A stretch of DNA of 29,113 nucleotides from Pelargonium nanum (taxonomy: Eukaryota > Streptophyta > Magnoliopsida > Geraniales > Geraniaceae): the NCBI GenBank assembly GCA_036897485.1, contig JAYMTF010000853.1, forward strand, positions 1 through 29,113, read 5' to 3'. Below are positions 22,144-29,113 of this stretch, piece by piece (positions within the stretch are counted from its first letter, which is position 1; each line of letters opens with the position of its first letter). The translations under genes were made by a program, and so were the position numbers. A model generated the notes under the pieces. The model saw only the letters and a program-made list of their open reading frames with translations, was not told the DNA's origin and ran no database searches.

Positions 22144-25100
22144 CTACTGCAAGAACTCCCTGGGATCGGTGACATAACCAGTCAAAGCAGACGCTGCTGC
22201 AGTGTATGGTGAAGCAAGATATATCTGTCCTTCCTTGTGTCCCATTCGCCCCGGGAAGTTCCTGTTCGTTGTTGAAACACATACCTGCAATCACATTATC
22301 ATATAACAGAAAGTGTAAGCCACTTCAATGGACTCATCAGCCTCATAAAAAAGACGGAACATAATATCAGTATGAAAGATGCTAAGATTCATAATGTGTG
22401 GCAAAATTCTAGTATTTTGCTTTTACAATAATGTGGAAACATTTCCAACCTCAAATATCGGTGAGCGCAACGGTAATTTTATTGCATAGTTCTTTTTTCT
22501 CTCTTTTTGTTAGACGGGAGTGCAACAATGACAACCAGGCTTCTAAACACGTTTTATGGCAGTATGTCTAATATTAGGATAATCAATTTATCCACAACCC
22601 ATAGTTAGAAAAACACAACTGAGACTCTCAACCCACTCGACACCCAGCAATCCATCACAAATTAGCATCATTAAGGAAAAACACTCATCATTTAATGAAA
22701 CCTACATCTACCTTATACTACCCTTCACTAAGGTACTTGTTTGTTTCTGTGATGAATCAGTAGATCCCAAATTTTTGTGGTGCTCACACGTGAAATGGGA
22801 GTGATACTCAACGGAAGATGACGACATATTAGTATAGCAGGATGGACTCTAAGAAGTTGCTGCTCATCTTCACAATTCATCTTCAAATTATATACGTCTA
22901 CTTAATCAAAACTTGAAATACTACCTCCACTAAGCTACAGTTTGTTTTTGTGAAAAATCCTATGTTCCCAACTTTTTGTGGCGCACACAACGTGAAATGG
23001 GAGTGATACTTAACAGAAAGGAAATTATGACAAAACCTTCATTTCATCTATGTTTAAGTTTTAGGTTGATATGAGCCTGTTAGGTTGGGAAGGTTTGGCA
23101 TCATCTACATTGTCAAGAAAAAGCTTAAAAACCAAGTTGACATGCCCAAAACTTGATATGATAATCGAGATGGGAAAATTTAATCTGGTTAACATATAGG
23201 AAAATGTAATAACCAACAACTATTGTTATTCGGAATCAATTAAAAGTTATCCCAGTTTATCTGCACCGATACAATATGTTTAGGACTTCAAGTGATCCAT
23301 GCATATTTGAAGTTTCTCCAGTTTGATCAATATTAGTTGTAACATAGAAGTAGAAGCTCAAATTAGCTACAGATTTTTGTCTGATACCATCATTGTAACA
23401 AATATAAACCAGCATTTCCACACACTGCTACAAAAAAGTAGGGTCCTATTCAGGGACGGATCTAGAAATTTTACTAAGTGGGGGCAAAATTATAAATAAT
23501 ATTTATATATGGCTATACTATGAAATTTCAAAATTTTAGTGGGGGCAAATTTAATAAAATAGCAGGATATATATGAAAAATATATTACAAAATAGTATAT
23601 TTTAAAGGAAAAAAAAAGTTTGTGGGGGCAGTTGCCCCCAATTCTCCTTTAGTAGATCCGTCCCTGGTCCTATTTCTTTGAAAAGGGACCAAGTTCAGGT
23701 GGCAGTCAATCATACGCTTCACCAAGGTGAGTAGAAAATAACTTACCTGAGCTTCATTCATGCGTGCATATGTGTCTTTAGGGCCGCCCAAGCATGCACC
23801 ACAACTAGGACTTGCAGGTGTGTCACAACCAGCTTCTTCGAATATCTGGGAACAAGTTTTGCCACCGGTTCCTGGTACTGGGAGAGCATATACGTCCATC
23901 CACACCTGTAATTTTACCAAAACGGTAACAGACTAATTTATTATTAATTTTTCTACATCATAAAAACCCCAACTATAATCATGCCAAAAAGTTCATTGAC
24001 AGTAGTATGGAATGAAAAAATCACAAACCTTTTGCGTAGCAGGGACAAGAAAAGTGGGAACTTTGACCTTTTTGCCCTATAGACAAAGTAAAAGATTATT
24101 TTAAGCTAATGGAAGAAGCCAATGAATCACTATGGGAACAGATCCTTTTTGTGATCATCCTTCAAATGACAGATACTAAAGAAGAATGGTGTACGTAGTT
24201 GACCAATCAGGAATCCCCCTTGCTTATGAGTTGGCTAACGCCAAGCAATCTAAGTCCATACAGTCATACTTCAAAGTCAAAACAACAATATTCATAGATA
24301 CTAATGACTCCTTACTGAAGCATGAAAAACTCTGGCTGCAGCTAGAAAATCCTCTGTTTTGCCACCAGTGCAAGATCCAATATACACTCTGTCAATTTTA
24401 ACATCTTTGCATTCTCTTGCCAAAGCACGGTTATCAGGAGAATGAGGCTGCAAATGAGCACATTGGACTATATTACTCACTTTAAATGAAGAGTGTTAAA
24501 AAAATCTTCTATGATTTATGAACAAAACTGACAAGAAGTAAAATAAAACACCCACCTTCGCCACCAGAGGCTCCATTTTTGATACATCAAATCTGTACTC
24601 GGAAAGAAATCTAAAGGACAGGAGATAATCCCATAAGATATACAAAATTCAAAAGTAGAGCAGATGAGAAACCAATATTAAAAAATCATCTAAAATAAAA
24701 TACAACAAAAACATTCTCTGCACATTCAGATTAGCAAATTTGCACATTATACTTCAATATATTCTCTTCACATCCAAAATTAGGCAAGCCTAAAGATAAT
24801 TGTGTACATTTTAAATGTCAGGATATGGAAGAAAATAAGAAATGGACTAAACAAATATGGGATTATGCTTCCATCTGATCTGACGTGGAAGAATGATTAT
24901 TGTTCTCATGTCTTCTTCATCCAAGAGTAGAGTTCTTGATAGAACAAGAATATCATTTTGAAAAGAACAAAAAAATCATGAGCGGAGTTATATGGTGTAT
25001 TTATTTGATAATGTTATCTTAAATAGTTGCATAGGTATTGGAATTCTTAACAAACCCTAATCCATTTGAAGCATGTAAATAATTTCCACTTACAATTACT

Positions 25101-28100
25101 GTTCTATTCTGTAAAAATAACAATAAAATCAACCGTACAAATCAAACAATTCGTGCAGGATGTGGTCTCAAATAGATATCTACTTATACTGACCATTCTG
25201 TTTAGTAGAAGTTTTTGGTCACTAATTCAAGCAACAAAAAATAAGGGTATCAATGTAAAAGTAGATGGATACAGTCCTCCAAAAGTTCAAATAAAAGTGC
25301 TCATCAAAACTCTACCTTGCTTGCTGATCACTATAAACTGGTTCGTAGGGGAGGGATGTCTTGTCCTGGGAAAGAAGAAAAAGATGCATTAAAGTAAAGG
25401 TAATCCCCGAACAAAAAGCCAAACATGACACTAAGAGAGAGAACCACACTAACCTCAAGGTACTTAAATGTAGTACTATCAGCAGGGACAACACCATTCT
25501 TTCCCCCAGCTTCAACAACCATGTTGCAGAGGGTCATCCTTTCTTCCATCTATCCAGTGTACAGAATATTGAAGGAATGTAAATCATTTAATGTGTCTCT
25601 AACAAACTTAAGACATAGATGAAAATGACGTAGTACAATTGCACTTAAATATCCTAAAGATTCACTTACATTTAAACTTTCTACTGTTGAGCCAACGAAT
25701 TCCATAGATTTATATGTTGCACCAGACACAGATATTTCACCAATGATCTGCAGGGTAAGAGAAATGCATTTATTCCAATAATATCTTTCAATAAAAATTA
25801 TGAAGATTTATATTGATTGAAGTATGATGTTTAAGAACATTCAAAGAAAACAAATGCCTCAGCCAGTTAAACTTACTTGCAAAATCAAATCCTTCGCAAG
25901 TAAATAATCAGGCATTTCACCATCCATTACAAATCTTAGAGTTGGAGGCACCTGCATTTTGCAGATTTGCAAGAAAATACAGGTTAAGAAAGTATTGGAG
26001 TTCAAAGGACAAATACAATTTTAGATGAGATGATAAAACATCTGCATAGATTATCAGGTGAAATACAATAATATCAGCAAACACAATATAAATTGTACAA
26101 TTTAAAAACAAAGATTAACTTCCAAGTTCCAACCTTATAACACATAAAGTTTAAGGTATGAATACAAGAGCTGAAGATAATTATAAAAAAAAACGGACTG
26201 GAATGGGCAAGTGTGTTGTTCTCCTACAAATGTTCTATTATAGGAGCCAAAGCATTATCTTAGAGTAAAACCGCATCAATTGACTTTCTGATGTTGTATT
26301 AAACAACTAGAATATATGAGTCTGATATAGTAACCAAAATTCATGTAAAAGTTTACAAATGAATGAATGATAAACATACAAGTTCAAAACAAACCTTGAA
26401 TCTCCAATAGTTGTTTAATCAAGGATCTATGTTCATGGGCTCTGGCTCAAAATAAAATATGCAAGTTTCTTACTAGAAAGAACAGCAAAAGTCGTTCACA
26501 TGACAATAAGAAAAGAGCGAGGAAGAAGTAGAGAACACAACTTATTTAGAGCAGATACAATGCATCCACTTAGGAAAGAAAACATTCAGCTACTGAAAAT
26601 TAGCAGCACGCATAAGTCATAACAGAGAAAAAAAACAACAACAACACAACAAAAGTATGAACAAATACTAGTATGCTATATATAGTGACATTCACAGACC
26701 TTGAGCAGGAGCTTCCCAGTTCCCAAAACAAAACCAGCATCAGTGTTGCCAATTCCAGTAGCAAATTGGCCAAATGCTCCAGCAGTACAGGTGTGAGAGT
26801 CTGTACCTAGAAGGACCTACACAGAGCATAAGAGTAAACAACTTTTCCACAGTATTAAGAATTAAATATGAATAAAATATCTCTATATATTCAAAGACTT
26901 CATAGAAGAAGTGAACCTCTCCAGGCCTGCAATGACCTTCTTGGGCTAGAGCGACATGGCATACACCTTTATAATCTGGGTTGGCCTGCAAAATTATAAA
27001 ATATACTTCATATACATAATAGCAATAAATAGGCAAACAAACTAAAAGATCTTTCGCTAAATAGAGTAGCAGATGGTAAGTGCATACAAATTCAATCATA
27101 CCTTAAAGTTACCAAGATCTTTAATATCATAAAAGTACTTGATATTTTGTTCGGTGCAGAAATCCCTCAAAATATCCACATTACGATTTGCACGTTCATC
27201 AGTTGTGAATATATAATGATCAGGTATTATAACAAGCTTTTCACGGTCCCAAACCTATAAGATCAATATGTAACAACAATTTCAAACTTTTACACAGGGA
27301 ATAGACAGAGGTCAGAATACACACTTGCTTGAGATACCAATAACTAGACAAATTGAGGATCCAATACAGAACTACATAGACATTAAAAATCAAGCCATAG
27401 CAACAACAAAGTTCGTAAGTTATCAACCATATCCTGCAAAGAAAGATACAACAAACACGACAAACAATCTCTCTCCAATGGGATTCTTGCACATCACTAA
27501 ATTCCAATACCAAGAAGTAGCAACATACTTTACTGTCACATTGTATCCAAAATAAGAGAACCTTATCAAACCCTTCATTGAGTTCCTCCCAATATAAAAT
27601 ATATCCATTATTGTTACCCAATTTCAAAACTGAAAAAGACAAGCAACAAGAAGGGAATAACTGATATCCAACACAACTGTGTAAAGAAAAAGGCACTCCA
27701 GTTAACTCAATTTCACTGGAAATTGAGCATAACAAAAACAATTTTCATGAACCATTCCAAGTTCAAACCCTTAACTATCAACAGATAAAGATAGGCAAAG
27801 GAATTGAAAAGAGCTTAGTTACAAACACAAATACCCAAACAGAAGCTCAACTATACAGTAATCCATTAGAGCACAATCTAGACCCCTAACCTTAGCATTC
27901 TGACCAAACTCCTTCTTGAAAATCCCAATGGAACCAGGGCCACAAACATCATGAGTCATCAGAATGTCAACATTAACCCAGACATTCTCGCCGGGGCTCA
28001 ACTGTGGCTTCTCAGACGCCCTAGCCAGAATCTTCTCCGTCATCGTCATTTCCGTCTTCACCTGCAATAAACCAACAAATCAATACCTCATCACCACAGT

Positions 28101-28378
28101 AGAACACAAAACTCACGCACACCATCGACAGAGATGCGAACCGAGCCGGTGGTGGCAGGGCTGCGCTGCGATTGCTGCGGAGCCATGACGGAGACGATTC
28201 TCCTGGGAATCGTTCTCTTGCATTTGTGAGCCACATCTCTCTGTCAAAACTCAAAAATAGAAAAAGATGGGTTAGTGAGAGAAACAAAGAGAGCAAAAAT
28301 GAGGAAGAGGTAGAAGAAGAAGAAGAAGAGGACCTTGAAGAAAGATGTGGAGGGAGGAGCGATGAGAGAGGAAGCCAT
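22144..28378 (-). CDS. IIL1: 3-isopropylmalate dehydratase (isopropylmalate isomerase) large subunit, plastidial (15 exons)
   Basis: Exons: 28378-28334, 28240-28142, 28061-27891, 27254-27102, 26985-26917, 26816-26700, 25951-25877, 25747-25670, 25549-25454, 25365-25316, 24610-24556, 24447-24316, 24076-24029, 23905-23747, 22284-22144. All introns are GT-AG. The sum is 1488 nt, or 495 aa (Arabidopsis IIL1 is about 509, from memory). The first 45 or so residues are Ser/Arg/Pro-rich ([15 protein letters not shown]...[13 protein letters not shown]), a plastid-transit-peptide-like leader. The aconitase-type core begins [15 protein letters not shown]. Landmarks are [22 protein letters not shown] (183-188), GSCTGG with C362, and [10 protein letters not shown] with C431 and C434; the three cysteines are the expected [4Fe-4S] ligands. 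It ends TDPREFLQ. Role: isomerises 2- to 3-isopropylmalate in leucine synthesis, paired with a small subunit encoded elsewhere. In Brassicaceae the same large subunit also serves Met chain elongation. It appears intact. Confidence 0.96.
22716..23016. repeat. Direct duplication of about 100 bp in IIL1 intron 14
   Basis: Two related units, 22716-22816 and 22918-23016, share TACTACC..TCCACTAAG-like starts, then TTTTTGTGG, then ACGTGAAATGGGAGTGATAC and a closing CAACGGA/TAACAGA. They differ at many scattered positions, so the duplication is not recent. The spacer between them is unrelated. No terminal repeats show a transposon origin. Confidence 0.75.
23451..23666. mobile_element. hAT-superfamily MITE with perfect target duplication, in IIL1 intron 14
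   Basis: The terminal inverted repeats are CAGGGACGGATCTA at both ends (14 bp, perfect). The flanking 8-bp direct repeats GTCCTATT (23443-23450 and 23667-23674) are identical, the hAT signature. The 216-bp body is AT-rich and non-coding. It carries three GTGGGGGCA words, the last forming a perfect hairpin TGGGGGCA-GT-TGCCCCCA (23623-23640). Identical duplications and ends suggest a fairly young insertion. It lies 80 bp from exon 14, on the acceptor-distal (donor) side of the intron. Confidence 0.93.
24611..25315 (-). other. IIL1 intron 10, no recognised element
   Basis: A 705-bp AT-rich intron between exons 10 and 11, both of which split an Arg codon (AG|A). No repeats or coding remnants seen. 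Confidence 0.6.
25952..26699 (-). other. IIL1 intron 6, no recognised element
   Basis: A 748-bp AT-rich intron between the GTGKLLLK and VPPTLRF exons. Nothing beyond simple A-rich tracts is visible. The 636-bp intron 3 (27255-27890) is likewise featureless. Confidence 0.6.
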
Positions 28379-28489
28379 GGAAGTGCAAGTGATGGAGGCG
28401 CGTGGTGTGTGTGGGTTTACTGCGCAAATGAGAGGCGGCGGAGGAACAGGAAGAGGCTGCCGCTGTGGCTGTGTGTGGAATGCACGGTT

Positions 28490-28513
28490 TCAGTTGAGTT
28501 GAATTGACTCCAT
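28490..28513 (-). promoter_or_regulatory. Possible 7-codon upstream ORF in the IIL1 leader
   Basis: The minus strand has ATG at 28513 followed by six codons and TGA (MESIQLN, stop), ending 111 nt upstream of the IIL1 start codon. It would matter only if transcription starts above 28513, which is not known; a TATA-like stretch near 28550 would place the start very close to it. Confidence 0.25.
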
Positions 28514-28789
28514 AGCTGGCCAATTGTGGGACCCTCTCCCTGGAAAAAATAATAAATTAATTGCTTGCGTCCTAAAATTTTCTTCTTATTAATTTGGTGT
28601 AATTACAAAAGGACCCCTGTCCTTTACATTTTTTGTAATATGCACCCTTATCGTTTTTTTGTGACTGTAGGAGCCCTTAATCAGTTATTTTATGCATCGC
28701 CCTTTCTATATATTTCTCCATCCGTTAAGTAATTAAATGACTATTATGCCTTTATCTTCAAGCTTCAAATCTGAAAAATTCGATATCTT

Positions 28790-28950
28790 CTCAAATTTGA
28801 TCTATTCTCTCTCCATTTTTCTCTAATCTCTTCTTCTCAAGTTACATCCATCAACAATAAAAACTCAAATCACTTCATCATCTCAAATTTGATCTCTTAT
28901 CTCTTCATTTTCTCTAATCACTTCTTCTCAAATTACCCCCACAAACAATA
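28790..28950. repeat. Direct duplication, 70-bp units with about 92-bp period
   Basis: Units 28790-28859 and 28882-28950 share CTCAAATTTGATCT, a TCTCTTCATTTTTCTCTAATC-like pyrimidine tract, CTTCTTCTCAA and a closing CAACAATA/AAACAATA. Scattered differences show it is not recent. It lies upstream of IIL1 in CT-rich DNA. Confidence 0.75.
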
Positions 28951-29113
28951 CTGATCGGAGACCACCACCGTCGAACTGTCATGACCGAAGTTGTCTCGTC
29001 TCGCCGGTCTTGTCAACGGTTTGAGGAATTTCGTCAACGATAACACAAATTTTAGGAGTTTTTAATTTTGTGCTTGATTACATATTGACCTTTAATTTGT
29101 GTTTTATTATTTG

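Larger units (their letters stand above)
28379..29113. other. IIL1 leader, promoter and upstream intergenic DNA
   Basis: Positions 28379-28520 are GC-richer and, on the minus strand, CT/CA-rich, as expected for a plant leader. An AT-rich block at about 28540-28560 (AATTAATTTATTATT on the minus strand) could supply a TATA-like element. Positions 28600-28760 are written like dispersed plant repeats but no ends are visible. Positions 28790-28950 carry a direct duplication. Positions 28960-29113 are unassigned. Confidence 0.45.

Noticed and set aside
24186-24401. Plus-strand open frame of 71 codons
   Set aside because: Its second half is antisense to IIL1 exon 12, which encodes the GSCTGG iron-sulfur ligand motif on the other strand.
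27241-27741. Longest intronic minus-strand open frame, 166 codons
   Set aside because: It is an AT/T-rich intron 3 reading in IIL1 with a Cys/Phe/Leu-heavy composition typical of chance frames, and the spliced exons 3 and 4 fit the enzyme family without it.
28172-28507. Plus-strand frame with a long Glu run
   Set aside because: It is antisense to IIL1 exons 1 and 2 and the CTT-rich intron 1; a low-complexity artefact.
28981-29043. Short plus-strand ORF starting ATGACCGAAGTTGTCTCG
   Set aside because: Only 20 codons before a stop, no splice donor I trust and no recognised protein; the window ends too soon to judge.
1-29113. CRISPR arrays, operons, tRNA/rRNA genes, SINE boxes or a novel multi-gene system
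   Set aside because: No regularly spaced repeats, no tRNA-like A/B boxes and no rRNA segments were noticed. The three intron-bearing genes are known plant families with unrelated roles.

Overview
This is an AT-rich nuclear segment from a flowering plant, most likely a eudicot. The evidence is plant-specific proteins, GT-AG introns that are mostly small to medium in size, and introns seeded with short plant-type transposons. I cannot name the species. An asterid is a guess from overall protein resemblance only.

Three protein genes lie head to tail, all on the minus strand. In order of transcription they are: (1) the large subunit of isopropylmalate isomerase (3-isopropylmalate dehydratase, plant IIL1/LeuC type), 15 coding exons, 28378 to 22144, 495 codons; (2) MSH1, the plant organellar MutS homologue with a C-terminal GIY-YIG domain, 22 coding exons, 20989 to 2881, 1137 codons; (3) SEC20, an ER/Golgi SNARE, whose first three coding exons (902 to 44) are present before the window ends. 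Every exon junction was read by hand, and the frames of IIL1 and MSH1 close without a gap. Only the MSH1 exon 1/2 junction and the IIL1 intron 1 donor are less certain.

The spaces between genes are short. The interval 20990-22143 holds the IIL1 3' end, the MSH1 leader and an unexplained GC-richer open stretch. The interval 1499-2880 holds the MSH1 3' end and the SEC20 leader and promoter. The interval 28379-29113 is the IIL1 upstream region, with a 70-bp duplication.

Most of the window is intron. The introns hold a well-preserved hAT-type MITE with a perfect 8-bp target duplication (IIL1 intron 14), a second, older hAT-like element (MSH1 intron 13), two relatives of one Stowaway MITE family (MSH1 introns 15 and 18), a decayed RTE-type LINE piece (MSH1 intron 14), a decayed Ty1/copia fossil (MSH1 intron 12), an LTR-like scrap, and several local duplications.

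The genes do not form a pathway. IIL1 makes the leucine precursor in plastids, MSH1 guards organelle genomes, and SEC20 works in Golgi-to-ER retrograde fusion. The SEC20-MSH1 adjacency matches the Arabidopsis order as I remember it. I see no sign of an undescribed multi-gene system. The interest lies in conserved gene order, the MSH1 fusion architecture and the intronic insertion record.
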